From assembly GCF_963674565.1 (NCBI RefSeq), contig NZ_OY771430.1, positions 1,736,001 to 1,800,000 on the forward strand: a stretch of 64,000 nt of DNA, given 5' to 3'. Under the pieces are notes generated by a model, which did not search any database, had not been told where the DNA came from, and was given only the letters and a program-made list of their open reading frames with translations. Shown here one piece after another: positions 15,990 to 26,127 of this stretch. The stretch is from an uncultured Carboxylicivirga sp. (lineage in GTDB: Bacteria > Bacteroidota > Bacteroidia > Bacteroidales > Marinilabiliaceae). Every line of letters begins with the position of its first letter. The first letter of the stretch is position 1. The position numbers and the translations under genes are program-made.

Positions 15990-17546
15990 TTATAAAGGAA
16001 TATTACCGTGTTTTTTAGGAGGCAACACTTCAGTCTTAGTCGACATGATTTCCATTGCATCTACCAAACGCTGACGTGTTTCACTTGGAATGATAACATC
16101 ATCGATATATCCACGTTTAGCAGCCAAATAAGGTACACTGAAAGCGTCTTCGTATTCTTTGATTTTTTCCTCTGTTTTAGCGGCTTTATCTTCAGCCTCG
16201 GCAATTTGTTTACGATAGGTTGAAATTACCTCAACAGCACCTTTAGCACCCATTACAGCAATCTCAGCACTTGGCCATGCAAAAACCATATCAGCACCCA
16301 ATGGTTTAGAACACATTGCAAGATATGCACCACCATAATCTTTACGAGTAATAACTGTAAACTTAGGTACAGTAGCTTCGGCATAACTCCAAAGTAACTT
16401 TGCACCGTGACGAATGATACCATCCCACTCTTGCTGAACACCTGGCAAGTAACCCGGAACATCCACGAAAGTGATCATTGGAATATTGAAAGCGTCGCAA
16501 GTACGAACAAAACGACTGATTTTATCTGAAGCATCGATATCTAAACAACCTGCCTGAATCATAGGTTGGTTTGCAATGATACCAACTGATCTGTTATTTA
16601 AGTGTCCGAAACCAACAATTGCATTTTCTGCATAATGCTCATGTACTTCCATGAATTCACCGTTATCAAGAACTGACTCGATGATTTTCTTCATGTCGTA
16701 AGGTACATTTGATGAATCTGGAATAATAGTGTTTAACTCTTCACATTCACGATGAGGATCATCACCCATAGGAACTTGAGGAGCTTCTTCAAGGTTGTTA
16801 TTTGGTAAGTACTCTAAAAGTTCTTTAATACCATCTATTGTTTCTTCATCACTGTCGTATGCAAAGTGTGCGTTACCACTCTTAGAATTGTGAACCATTG
16901 CACCACCCAATTCTTCGAAGGTAGTTTCCTCACCGGTAACCGTTTTAATTACATACGGGCTTGTGATAAACATGTGACTTTTCTTTTTAACCATAAAGAT
17001 AAAGTCTGTCATAATTGGAGAATAAACAGCTCCACCAGCACAAGGACCCATAATCGCTGAAATCTGCGGAATAACGCCCGAAGAACGTGAGTTACGCATA
17101 AAGATTTCACCGTATGCTTTAAGAGCATCAACTCCTTCTTCCACACGCGCACCACCTGAATCATTCAATCCTACCACAGGAGCTCCGGCTTTAACGGCTA
17201 AATCCATAATCTTACAGATTTTAGCAGCATGCATCTCACCCAACGAACCTCCACGTGAAGTAAAATCCTGTGAAAAAGCAAAAACGGGACGTCCATGTAC
17301 TAAACCGTGACCAACAATAACTCCGTCGGATGGAACCTCTACCTTTTCCATACCAAAATTAACAGAGCGATGCTCAACAAACATGTCTATTTCCCTAAAA
17401 GATCCCTCATCAAAAAGATGATCAAGTCTCTCACGAGCAGAAAGCTTTCCTTTCTCGCGTTGTTTGGCAACGCGGTCCTCTCCACCCATCATTTTGACTT
17501 CCTCTCTCTTTTTTTTGAGCAGTTCAATTTTTTCAGACACTTTCAT
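15990..17546 (-). CDS. mmdA: Acyl-CoA carboxyltransferase (methylmalonyl-CoA/propionyl-CoA type, 12S-like)
   Basis: A 518-residue carboxyltransferase of the PccB/MmdA/12S family with two crotonase-fold halves. The N-terminal half has the acyl-CoA site GGSLGEMHAAKI and GAPVVGLNDSGGARVEEG. The C-terminal half has the biotin-side motifs VDVPGYLPGVQQEWDGIIRHGAKLL and KDYGGAYLAMCSKPLGAD. It transfers CO2 between methylmalonyl-CoA/propionyl-CoA and biotin. It is the first gene of the operon, so the biotin partner is the carrier domain encoded two genes downstream. A role as propionyl-CoA carboxylase beta chain is possible, but no biotin carboxylase gene is present here. Confidence 0.9.
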   Translation of the reverse strand: MKVSEKIELLKKKREEVKMMGGEDRVAKQREKGKLSARERLDHLFDEGSFREIDMFVEHRSVNFGMEKVEVPSDGVIVGHGLVHGRPVFAFSQDFTSRGGSLGEMHAAKICKIMDLAVKAGAPVVGLNDSGGARVEEGVDALKAYGEIFMRNSRSSGVIPQISAIMGPCAGGAVYSPIMTDFIFMVKKKSHMFITSPYVIKTVTGEETTFEELGGAMVHNSKSGNAHFAYDSDEETIDGIKELLEYLPNNNLEEAPQVPMGDDPHRECEELNTIIPDSSNVPYDMKKIIESVLDNGEFMEVHEHYAENAIVGFGHLNNRSVGIIANQPMIQAGCLDIDASDKISRFVRTCDAFNIPMITFVDVPGYLPGVQQEWDGIIRHGAKLLWSYAEATVPKFTVITRKDYGGAYLAMCSKPLGADMVFAWPSAEIAVMGAKGAVEVISTYRKQIAEAEDKAAKTEEKIKEYEDAFSVPYLAAKRGYIDDVIIPSETRQRLVDAMEIMSTKTEVLPPKKHGNIPL

Positions 17547-17599
17547 AAATACAGATAATTTATAATTACACCAAAATTTCTTTAATTCAATTTCGCCAT

Positions 17600-17632
17600 C
17601 AAAATTAGATACAGCGATTGATTTTTAGCCAA
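17600..17632 (-). promoter_or_regulatory. Candidate promoter of the biotin-enzyme operon
   Basis: On the minus strand TAATTTTG (17600-17607) fits TAnnTTTG, with TTG at 17630-17632 about 22 bases upstream. The leader to the ATG at 17546 would be about 45 bases. Confidence 0.5.
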
Positions 17633-18023
17633 TAGAAATGTTAAAAATTAATAACAAGGCGGCGCAATATCTTAAAATTTCCAAAATTATAGAAATTTTT
17701 CTCTATTTTAAATTCAATCTAAACAGAACGGCTGAAAACTAAGACTTTTGTCACCTTTAAAACATGTTTTACAACATAGTTATACAACATAAAACCGATC
17801 AAAAGAGGGTAAATTTTTCGTTTTTAAGACTCAAAAAACACCCGTTCAAATATCAATGGCAAAACTTCAAATTTAAAGGACAATTAAGTTGAAGTCAAAC
17901 ACTGTTTTTCTGAAAACAGGAATTATTTGATAAAATGATAATGGAGTAAAAATTGGAGACCAGATTTATTTTATGAGTTGAATAGATAAATGAATAAATA
18001 ATAAAGTTCTAAAAAGATTACGT
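17633..18023. other. Intergenic region between mmdA operon and dgkA
   Basis: A long AT-rich gap. It holds one 7-bp hairpin with a 4-base loop (CTGTTTT/AAAACAG, 17902-17919) and no open frame, RNA gene or repeat that I can support. Confidence 0.3.
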
Positions 18024-18389
18024 TTACATTAACATCAATATTTTAGGTACAAAGACAAACAGTGCTATTATTATCGCAAAAAAGGCCGCCAACAACGTAG
18101 CTGCTGCACCTAAATCCTTTGCCTTACCCAATAAAGTATTGTAATCCTTCGAAAAAGCATCAGCTAAATTTTCAATTGCTGTATTTACTAACTCCATAAT
18201 GAAGACAAGAATAATCGCCAAAACAATCCAAAACCATTCATTGACATTTAATTTTAGAAATAAACCTAATACAACAGCCAGAACTGCAGCAATTAAATGA
18301 ATACGGGCATTTGCTTCATCTTTGAATAGTATGTACATTCCCTTAAAAGCGTATTTAAAACTTTCAAGTCTGCTTTGACGATGTTTCAT
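18024..18389 (-). CDS. dgkA: Diacylglycerol/undecaprenol kinase
   Basis: A 121-residue membrane kinase of the DgkA family with three hydrophobic helices. Signature segments are NARIHL, MELVNTAIENLAD and GKAKDLGAAATLLAA. It phosphorylates diacylglycerol or undecaprenol with ATP, recycling lipids from envelope synthesis. The Asp in KDLGAAA and the Glu in ELVNTAIE are the conserved catalytic and metal-binding residues. It follows the galactanase gene on the same strand but is separated from it by a strong terminator. Confidence 0.93.
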   Translation of the reverse strand: MKHRQSRLESFKYAFKGMYILFKDEANARIHLIAAVLAVVLGLFLKLNVNEWFWIVLAIILVFIMELVNTAIENLADAFSKDYNTLLGKAKDLGAAATLLAAFFAIIIALFVFVPKILMLM

Positions 18390-18429
18390 AATTTAAATGA
18401 GATAGATTCATTACTAATTTAAAACAAAA

Positions 18430-18452
18430 AAGCGCGAAATAAATCCGCGCTT
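18430..18452 (-). terminator. Terminator of the galactan utilization operon
   Basis: A GC-rich stem AAGCGCG/CGCGCTT followed on the minus strand by TTTTTTGTTTT, just beyond the GH53 stop codon. Confidence 0.85.
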
Positions 18453-18475
18453 CCAAAAGAATTAAAGTGTAATTA

Positions 18476-19516
18476 TTATTCACCAAAAGAATACATTGTT
18501 TTAGTAGGCATTCCTTCTGCATTAAAAGCCCCCTTAGTGTAACCATTCCAGTTATTATAACTTTGTGGTTCCCAATAAAAGATACCCAGGCATTCATCAA
18601 TAGTCTGTGTACGGTTCATCAGATCTTTTAAAAAGTTATAACCAGCATCTTCTTGCTCCACGTCCATGCCAACTTCACAAATCATTACTTCACAGTCGTA
18701 TCTGCTGATCATGTCGTTAATATTACTAATAATATCATCATTTAAGCTTTGCCAGGTATCAGCTTCAGGATAAAGTGACATTCCAATTACATCCCATTTG
18801 GCCCCATTATTCTTCAGACCATCAAATAACCAACGATACAAACTGTTTCTATTACCTTCCTGAAGATGCACAATCACTTTAGCATCCGGAAAAACAGCTT
18901 TAACAGCATCGTATCCCTTATTATTTAAGGTAGCATATTGCGCCATATTATCCGATGCTCGTCCATCATCCCACAACATGCCGTTTCCGGTTTCGTTTCC
19001 AACCTGTACCCATTCTGGTGTAATACCCCAATCTTTTAATGCATTAAGAACATCTGTTGCATGGTTGGAAACTGCTGTACTAAGATCTTCGAACGACAAA
19101 TTCTCCCATTCAACAGGTTTGTTTTGACTGGAAGGATCGGCCCAAACATCACTATAATGAAAATCAACCAATATGCGCATACCTAAGTCATTAGCGCGCT
19201 TTGCCTTCACCAATAAATCTGCTGTATTGCACCAACCGTTTGTTGGATTTACCCATACTCTTAAACGAATGGAATTCATTCCCATGTCTTTCAGAAGTGT
19301 AAGACACTCGGTTTGAACTCCTGCTGTATCGTAAAACAAAACTCCTTGCGATTCCATTTCGGTTAACCAACTAACATCGGCACCTTTTGCATAACCACTC
19401 ATATCCTTAACCGGAACATCTGGCACTACAGTCTTAACAGGTTTATCGTAATCATCTACACACGCAAATGTTATCAACACAAAAAGAAACAGATATAAAA
19501 TCCTATTAAAATTCAT
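18476..19516 (-). CDS. GH53 endo-beta-1,4-galactanase lipoprotein (operon 3' copy)
   Basis: It cleaves beta-1,4-galactan, the side chain of pectic type I arabinogalactan. A signal peptide ends at the lipobox TFAC. The TIM-barrel carries the GH53 markers GADVSWLTEME, SIRLRVWVNP and LVDFHYSDVWADP. The acid/base is Glu175 in QVGNETGNGML and the nucleophile is Glu281 in ICEVGMD. It is the last gene of the locus, directly after susC, susD and susE/F. That position and the lipid anchor suggest a surface endo-enzyme feeding the SusCD pair (inference). A second GH53 encoded at the other end of the operon differs in sequence. Confidence 0.93.
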   Translation of the reverse strand: MNFNRILYLFLFVLITFACVDDYDKPVKTVVPDVPVKDMSGYAKGADVSWLTEMESQGVLFYDTAGVQTECLTLLKDMGMNSIRLRVWVNPTNGWCNTADLLVKAKRANDLGMRILVDFHYSDVWADPSSQNKPVEWENLSFEDLSTAVSNHATDVLNALKDWGITPEWVQVGNETGNGMLWDDGRASDNMAQYATLNNKGYDAVKAVFPDAKVIVHLQEGNRNSLYRWLFDGLKNNGAKWDVIGMSLYPEADTWQSLNDDIISNINDMISRYDCEVMICEVGMDVEQEDAGYNFLKDLMNRTQTIDECLGIFYWEPQSYNNWNGYTKGAFNAEGMPTKTMYSFGE

Positions 19517-19573
19517 TATTAATACTTTTTAATTTAATAGCCACAGGCTAAAACCTGCAGCTATTAATATTTT

Positions 19574-21538
19574 TTATTCAAATGTACAGGTGTTATTAAT
19601 AAAATCAACAGTAACAGTATACGTTCCATTAGCTAAACCGCTCATATCAATATTTCCACCCAAATAGTCCATGGCGTCCAAAGAACCACCAAAGTAACGA
19701 TTCCAAGACTGATCGACATGAATAGCAATACCCCATGGAACACCAGCCGTTACAGTTGCACTACCACTATAAACTCCGGTTGATTGTTTGGTAAGCACCA
19801 CTGACGTAAAATCCCAAACATCATTCAATCCTGTAACATATACTTCATCGCCCAATAACACATAGTTTTGATTAATGGCGTCCGCAATTAAATCGTAGGT
19901 TCCCGGATTAATTGAGGCATCATCAGTAATACCTTCACCACCTAAGTACAGATTACCATCTGAACCACCAAAGAAAAGATCCCAGTTGCTATTCATATAC
20001 AACTTGGCTCCCCATGGAGATGCTCCATTTATGGTTACACTAATCGAATAAACGCCTGCGTTAGCAGTTTCAGCCATTTGAACCATAGTCCAGTCATCGT
20101 TAAAACCAGCATAGCTCAAACTTGTAACTTCGGTATGGCTGTAGGTAAGATTTTTTAAATCTGCTTCTATTAGATATAAACCGGCTGGCGGAGGCGCAAT
20201 ATTATTTGGTCCTTTAAATACCAATTGACCTTCCGTATCACCCATCTTATAAACATCATCCCAGTTTCCATCTTCCAGAGTCATTTGATATCCCCATTCG
20301 GAGTTAACATTAATAACACCTGCAAAAGTTGAATCATCCGCACTTATCAGGCGAAGGTAATTATCAAAGGTCCATTCACCTGATATTAAATCATCAATAC
20401 CTGGAAGATACAGAAACTCACTAATTGGATCAACAACAACAGTCGAACCTTCAGTTATTTCATAATACAAATTGGTTGGATCTGCCAAATATAAAGTTAA
20501 GGTATAATCGCCTGCTGTACCAAAGATAATATCTGTTGCTGCATCTGCCGACATTTCAAAACTTAAACCATTGGTACCATCTGCAACAAAACCAATTTCT
20601 TTGTTAATAGCAGAAGCATCATCTGTTCCGGTTGACAAATTATACAATTTAGCATCTGTTGAACTTACTTTAACCACAGCATTATCATTGGTTGTTGTTA
20701 AAGATATATACCATTTTACTTCTGATCGCACAAAAGTCATTTCACCCGTTACATCGCCTGAAACCTGTAAAGACGGAATATAAGTCGCTGTCCATTCTTT
20801 AGCTGATGTACTTAAAGTGGTATAGTAACATCCGCCAACACCCGGATACCAGAAATTCCACATTGACGCCAGTTCTGATGAAATTAAGAACGGTGTACCT
20901 GCCACACCATCATTACCCCAGATGGTACCATCACCTTCTTTCAGATACCAGTTATACCAGGCTGTTGAACCCGTAAAACCATGATAATTTCCATCGCTAT
21001 TCGGCGAGTAAAGAGTAAATCCTGTATCAGTTGACTGATCTGACTCCAATATAAAACCAAGCGACATATCAATTTCGTAACTGGTAATATTAACAGCTAT
21101 GATGTTACTGTAATACACCTCAGTATTTGAGCCATAAGAAGAAGTTACCCTAAAGTACATAGGAGTACTCTTATCCGCTTCAAAACCAAAATTTTTAGCC
21201 AATGTATTTAACTCTCCACCAGTCAAAGCCAGCATATTTTCTTCCGGTTGTCTGGTTTCATACTGATCAAACGTTTCAGTAGCTGAAATTTCAAGTATCA
21301 TCTGAGGAACATCATCAGGTATACCATATAATTCATTACTGATGGACAATTCACTCTCATTCCATGAGAAACTCAATAATATGGCATCCTTATTATCCTG
21401 CGTAAGTACAACATCTGATCCACTGCTAACCAGGGTTGATGACTCAAGTCCTGCAAGAATCAGCTTATCGCCATCTTTTTCGCAAGCCAGTAGCATTACG
21501 AATAAAGACAATGTGAGATATTTAAATATATTCTTCAT
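19574..21538 (-). CDS. SusE/SusF-like surface glycan-binding lipoprotein
   Basis: A 654-residue protein with a lipoprotein signal (MKNIFKYLTLSLFVMLLAC). The N-terminal ~110 residues form a SusE-type domain (LSFSWNESELSISNELYGIPDDV). Several beta-sandwich modules follow. The last two are clear internal repeats: AGFNDDWTMVQM through GAKLYMNSNWDLFFGG, and TGLNDVWDFTSVVL through GIAIHVDQSWNRYFGG. The repeated Trp and Tyr residues are typical of carbohydrate-binding sites. It should sit on the outer surface next to SusC and SusD and help capture galactan. It starts 11 bases after susD ends. Confidence 0.87.
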   Translation of the reverse strand: MKNIFKYLTLSLFVMLLACEKDGDKLILAGLESSTLVSSGSDVVLTQDNKDAILLSFSWNESELSISNELYGIPDDVPQMILEISATETFDQYETRQPEENMLALTGGELNTLAKNFGFEADKSTPMYFRVTSSYGSNTEVYYSNIIAVNITSYEIDMSLGFILESDQSTDTGFTLYSPNSDGNYHGFTGSTAWYNWYLKEGDGTIWGNDGVAGTPFLISSELASMWNFWYPGVGGCYYTTLSTSAKEWTATYIPSLQVSGDVTGEMTFVRSEVKWYISLTTTNDNAVVKVSSTDAKLYNLSTGTDDASAINKEIGFVADGTNGLSFEMSADAATDIIFGTAGDYTLTLYLADPTNLYYEITEGSTVVVDPISEFLYLPGIDDLISGEWTFDNYLRLISADDSTFAGVINVNSEWGYQMTLEDGNWDDVYKMGDTEGQLVFKGPNNIAPPPAGLYLIEADLKNLTYSHTEVTSLSYAGFNDDWTMVQMAETANAGVYSISVTINGASPWGAKLYMNSNWDLFFGGSDGNLYLGGEGITDDASINPGTYDLIADAINQNYVLLGDEVYVTGLNDVWDFTSVVLTKQSTGVYSGSATVTAGVPWGIAIHVDQSWNRYFGGSLDAMDYLGGNIDMSGLANGTYTVTVDFINNTCTFE

Positions 21539-21549
21539 TTTTATCAGTT

Positions 21550-23139
21550 TTAATATTCAGCATTGTACAGATTAGGATTTGCTGAGATTTCGGCAGCAGG
21601 TATCGGATAAACATCAAATTTTGAGTCTACTGACTTACCGTCCTTAACTCCCCCTTTCCATTGCCATATATATTTATCACCTGTAAAAGAATTGAAGCGA
21701 ATTAAATCTGTACGACGTACGCACTCCCAATACAACTCTCTACCTCTTTCATCCATAAAAAACTTGTAAGGTATGCCATCGGTAGTAGCAATCAATTCAC
21801 TTTCTGATACCTGAGCAGCATTTCTGTTTGTTCTTAGTTCATTAACCAAACTAACTGCGGTAGCCATATTTGTACCTGTTCGTGCAGCACTCTCTGCATA
21901 CATCAGGTAGGCATCAGCCAAACGGAACATAGGAAAATCGGTATTTACGCCATCACTCACCGTGTTTGAAGCGACTTCTCCTTCATCGGTAAGATTGCTC
22001 CATTTACGAACAAAATATCCACCAGTACGATCATCAACTCCATTATCCATATACTGTGATTGGTCCCCAACATAAAACATGGCACGATCATCATTATCCA
22101 TATCAAATAAAGCAGGTATCTCGCCTCTTACACGAAACATACCCCATGCACTTCCACAGCCTACTTCCAAAGGATCATATCCATAATCCTGATCAGCCTG
22201 ACCACACACAAGGTAAGTTGTTGCACCCCATGATACCACATTTACACCATCAACAACCAACGGATAAATAATTTCGTTACCACGTCCTACACGCTTATCG
22301 TTATCAGCATTAAACAAAGAGCTGTAATCGGATGCAAGGGAATATCCTTCATCCATAACTTTCTGGGTATAAATCATACAGGAATCATGCTTAGCACCTG
22401 CTTCATACACTTCGGCATTTAAATACAAACGTGCAAGCAACATCCATGCAGCAGCTCTGGGAGCTCTGCCATAATCACAATTATCAACATCGTTCATTTT
22501 CTCACTGCAGTCCTTCAACTCTGTTGTGAGGAAATTAAACAGATCGGCAGATTCAATTCGTTCAGGCAGTGAGGAACTACCTATGTGTGATTCATTAGCA
22601 AAAGCAACATCATGAAATAAATCCATTGCATGATAATAAGCCAATGCTCTCAGAAAACGTGCTTCTTCGCGATATACTTTTATTTCAGTTTGTTCAGTAT
22701 CAGTAAAACCTGATATCTTTTCATCCGTAGCATTCTTTAAAAATTCATTACAAAGTGAAATGGTGTAATAGCATCTGTAATACATATCTGCCACCCATGG
22801 ATCATTAGCATCCCAGGTAAGATAGGTAAGATTACCAATATTATCACCTTCGATCCAGGTAGAACCAATTTCGTCAGTTCCCGCCTCCTGTACATTAAAA
22901 TAGCAACGCATGTAATCATATCCATTATTACTACTCAGGTCAGCATCGCCGCCACCACGTTCCTGCCCCGCTGTAACATACGATGCATAACATTTGGCCA
23001 ATGCAGACACGTAATTTTCGGGCTTGGAGAATACAGACTGAGAAGTCTCTCTTACGTGCGGATATTGATTTAAATCATCGGAACAAGCCGATAAAATAAA
23101 AATAACAAAAACCGTTGATATATATATTATCTTTTTCAT
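21550..23139 (-). CDS. susD: SusD/RagB-family glycan-binding lipoprotein
   Basis: The outer-membrane lipoprotein lid of the SusCD importer. I place the start at the ATG at 23139, giving MKKIIYISTVFVIFILSAC with lipobox LSAC. The longer in-frame start at 23175 would add 12 residues before the signal and overlap the end of susC. Family features include the N-terminal ETSQSVFSKPENYVSALAKCYA, TPR-like helices with REEARFLRALAYYHAMDLF, and the C-terminal DERGRELYWECVRRTDLIRF. It should bind galactan fragments and pass them to the SusC barrel encoded just upstream. Confidence 0.94.
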   Translation of the reverse strand: MKKIIYISTVFVIFILSACSDDLNQYPHVRETSQSVFSKPENYVSALAKCYASYVTAGQERGGGDADLSSNNGYDYMRCYFNVQEAGTDEIGSTWIEGDNIGNLTYLTWDANDPWVADMYYRCYYTISLCNEFLKNATDEKISGFTDTEQTEIKVYREEARFLRALAYYHAMDLFHDVAFANESHIGSSSLPERIESADLFNFLTTELKDCSEKMNDVDNCDYGRAPRAAAWMLLARLYLNAEVYEAGAKHDSCMIYTQKVMDEGYSLASDYSSLFNADNDKRVGRGNEIIYPLVVDGVNVVSWGATTYLVCGQADQDYGYDPLEVGCGSAWGMFRVRGEIPALFDMDNDDRAMFYVGDQSQYMDNGVDDRTGGYFVRKWSNLTDEGEVASNTVSDGVNTDFPMFRLADAYLMYAESAARTGTNMATAVSLVNELRTNRNAAQVSESELIATTDGIPYKFFMDERGRELYWECVRRTDLIRFNSFTGDKYIWQWKGGVKDGKSVDSKFDVYPIPAAEISANPNLYNAEY

Positions 23140-23187
23140 TTTCGTTCTGTTTGTGTCAATATTCAAAATATTCATCTCAATTATTCA

Positions 23188-26127
23188 TTAAAAATCAACT
23201 CCGATACTTAATGAGAAAATGCGAGGGCGAGGATAGAATGACACATCTACTCCATTTGATATTTCGGGATCAACACCTGAATAATTGGTAATTGTGAAAA
23301 CATTCTGAACTAAAGCTGTAAGATTCAGATTAAATAAATCGTATACTCTTCCGAAATTATAGTTAAGTGAAAGATTATCCATTCTAAGGAATGATGCATT
23401 CTCGATATAATAATCCGACAGATACTGACGGCTCTGAAATCCGGTTTCAAGATAACTTTGATGCAGATTATTTAGTTGAAACGCATTGTACGACATGGTT
23501 CCGAATGCACCTGTATTCATCGACATTCCATTATACACATAGTTATTCAGGTAAGAACGAATACTTGTGTTTAAGCTCCAGTTTTTATAACGTACCGAAG
23601 TACTAAAGCCCATTATATAATCTGGCATAGGATTGTGATAATGATACAAATCATCCGAATTAATCTCGCCATCATCATTCAAATCAGCATATGCTCCTTC
23701 AATGGGTTTACCGGATTCATCATAAAGCTGATGATACACATAAAACATGTAAGGTGAGTATCCTTCGGTAAAAGTCTGAAAATAATAGCTATCAATTGTA
23801 GGACCAACAGGCGTATGATTTACTCCTGCTTCAGGATTTAAAGACAGATTTTTAATGGTTTGCTGTTGCCAGGTTGCATTAAAGCTTAAATTCCATGTCC
23901 AGTCCTGATTATCTATTGGGGTAGCATTGATCGTCAACTCCAAACCTTCACTATCCACATTACCCACATTGGTAAGTATTTGCTTATCAAAGTTAGTACC
24001 GGCCGGAGATGGCACTGTAGCCAATAAATCCTCTGTAACTCTGGTGTAATACTCAACAGAACCTGATAAACGATTATTGATAAATCCAAAATCGATACCG
24101 TAGTTAAACGATTTGGTTGTTTCCCATTTAAGGTTGGAAACATAGGCTTCAGGTCTCCATGTATTAATAATAGAGTTACCAAAGATATACTGAGCTCCAT
24201 CCTGACTGATAGTATAAACCGGTAGATAGTTATAATTACCAATGCCTTCCTGCTGACCTGTTACACCATAACTTGCACGTAACTTCAAATTAGAGAGTGC
24301 ATCAATACCAGATAAAAATCCTTCTTCCGAAAGTCTCCAGGCGAGTGCCACAGAAGGAAATGTTCCCCAGCGATTATCTTCACTAAATCGCGAAGTACCA
24401 TCCTGACGAACGGTTGCTGTTACCATATACTTCGATTTGAAGCTGTAATTCAATCTACCGTAATACGATAGCAAGGCATGTCGTTGATCGAATGGTGCAA
24501 CTGAACTTTGTACCTCTCCTTCTACATTTACCTGATTATAGGCTGGAGTTGTACTTTTCCAAAATTGATAATCGTATCCTATAGTAACATCCACATTGCT
24601 ATTTATCTCAGCCAAATCTTTTTTATAGTTCAGGTAAGTGGTTAACAAACGGTTTTCATTTTTCTGAGGACCATATGTATAGTTTCTGCCTCCTGTCAAA
24701 TAATACTGGGCTGCCTCAACAGGTACTTGAATCGTTCCTTCTCCCTGGGCATAATCATATCCCAATGTAGCATGAAAACGAAGATCTGGTAAAAAATGGA
24801 ATTTATAATCCATATCCAGATTACTTATTACCCTGTTCACCGTACTGGTTGATGAATACTGATTCAACAGTCCAACAGGGTTAAGAACAGCTCCGGTAAC
24901 TGGCATTCCATCACCATCAATTGCCTCAGTATATCCACCATATTCAGATAAACCGGAATAGACTGGTATGGTAGGATTCATTGTTGATCCACCCCAAATG
25001 GCACCTGTATTGGCAAAAGTATTTTGATTGGTAGCTCCTTTTATTCCAACATTAAATTTTAAATGATCATCAAGAAAAGTTGGAGAAACATTTAAACTAC
25101 CTGTTAGTCTTTGAGCATTATCAGTTATTAAAATACCATCCTGATTGTAATAACCTCCTGAGAATCGAACAGGCATATCCCATAATGTTCCTGACACACT
25201 AAAATTATTATCTGTTCCAAAAGCCAACTTAAAAATTTCATCATTCCAATTAGTACTACTTGATCCCAACAGAGCTTTTTGGGCCTCACTTCCCTGTGAT
25301 TCAACCACAGCTCGAAAATCACTCTCCGAAAGCATTTCAGGTAATTTTGTTCTAACCTGAAGTAAGTTGGTTGAGTTTACATTAACTCTGAATTTGTCTT
25401 TTGAACCTTTTTTAGTCGTGATGATGATTACACCGTTTGAAGCGCGCGAACCATAAATAGCCGTCGATGATGCATCTTTTAAGACTGTCATGCTCTCTAT
25501 ATCATTAGGGTTGATCAGACTTAAAAAATTATTACTGTTACCACTGATGCCACCGGCTTCAAGAGGAACACCATCCAATACAATTAAGGGATCGTTACTG
25601 GCATTTAGCGAAGCACCTCCCCTGATACGAAACGAGCTGCCAGATGTTGGAGAACCACTACCAGAGACAATTTGAACACCAGATACCTTTCCGTTAATTA
25701 ACTGAGCAGGTGAAGTTACCACACCGGGGTTAAAATCTTTGGAAGAAACATTGGAAACAGCTCCTGTTAAATCTCCTTTCTTGGTTTCACCATATCCAAC
25801 TACAATCACCTCATCAACATTGATATAATCCTGTTGAAGAAAGATATTATAATTAGCGTCAGGCCCAATAGCAACTTCTTGCTGCTGATAACCAATAAAG
25901 GAGAAAACCAATACTTCACCCGAATAAACCATTATAGCATAAGAACCATCAGGTAAAGTTATACTACCCCGTTGTGTACCCTTCACATATACTGTTACAC
26001 CCGGAATAGGTTCATTTGTTTTTGCATCTGTTACCGTTCCACTAACCTGGGTTTGCTGAGCCCATAGAGTTACTCCGAAACTCAATAGCAGAATAGCAGA
26101 AGTCAAACGCTTTATTAAACTATTCAT
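23188..26127 (-). CDS. susC: SusC/RagA-family TonB-dependent outer membrane transporter
   Basis: A 979-residue TonB-dependent barrel that imports oligosaccharides. A signal peptide is followed by a carboxypeptidase-like domain (VSGTVTDAKTNEPIPGVTVYVKGT, about 27-105). The TonB-box-like region VDEVIVVGYGETKKGDLTGAVSNV and the plug with RIRGGASLNASNDPLIVLDGVP come next. The barrel ends in an aromatic C-terminal strand (IFSLSIGVDF). The susD gene follows closely. A 234-base gap separates it from the upstream GH2 gene. I find no good promoter box there, so it may be read through from the GH53 promoter or use a divergent element. Confidence 0.95.
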   Translation of the reverse strand: MNSLIKRLTSAILLLSFGVTLWAQQTQVSGTVTDAKTNEPIPGVTVYVKGTQRGSITLPDGSYAIMVYSGEVLVFSFIGYQQQEVAIGPDANYNIFLQQDYINVDEVIVVGYGETKKGDLTGAVSNVSSKDFNPGVVTSPAQLINGKVSGVQIVSGSGSPTSGSSFRIRGGASLNASNDPLIVLDGVPLEAGGISGNSNNFLSLINPNDIESMTVLKDASSTAIYGSRASNGVIIITTKKGSKDKFRVNVNSTNLLQVRTKLPEMLSESDFRAVVESQGSEAQKALLGSSSTNWNDEIFKLAFGTDNNFSVSGTLWDMPVRFSGGYYNQDGILITDNAQRLTGSLNVSPTFLDDHLKFNVGIKGATNQNTFANTGAIWGGSTMNPTIPVYSGLSEYGGYTEAIDGDGMPVTGAVLNPVGLLNQYSSTSTVNRVISNLDMDYKFHFLPDLRFHATLGYDYAQGEGTIQVPVEAAQYYLTGGRNYTYGPQKNENRLLTTYLNYKKDLAEINSNVDVTIGYDYQFWKSTTPAYNQVNVEGEVQSSVAPFDQRHALLSYYGRLNYSFKSKYMVTATVRQDGTSRFSEDNRWGTFPSVALAWRLSEEGFLSGIDALSNLKLRASYGVTGQQEGIGNYNYLPVYTISQDGAQYIFGNSIINTWRPEAYVSNLKWETTKSFNYGIDFGFINNRLSGSVEYYTRVTEDLLATVPSPAGTNFDKQILTNVGNVDSEGLELTINATPIDNQDWTWNLSFNATWQQQTIKNLSLNPEAGVNHTPVGPTIDSYYFQTFTEGYSPYMFYVYHQLYDESGKPIEGAYADLNDDGEINSDDLYHYHNPMPDYIMGFSTSVRYKNWSLNTSIRSYLNNYVYNGMSMNTGAFGTMSYNAFQLNNLHQSYLETGFQSRQYLSDYYIENASFLRMDNLSLNYNFGRVYDLFNLNLTALVQNVFTITNYSGVDPEISNGVDVSFYPRPRIFSLSIGVDF

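Noticed and set aside
15762..15995. Plus-strand open frame across the small OadG-tail-like gene
   Set aside because: It is antisense to a gene with a good operon position and family pattern; its own product is Cys/Phe/His-rich and unlike any family.
17902..17919. Hairpin CTGTTTT-TCTG-AAAACAG
   Set aside because: AT-rich, without T-tract or neighbouring gene end; too weak to call a terminator or RNA.
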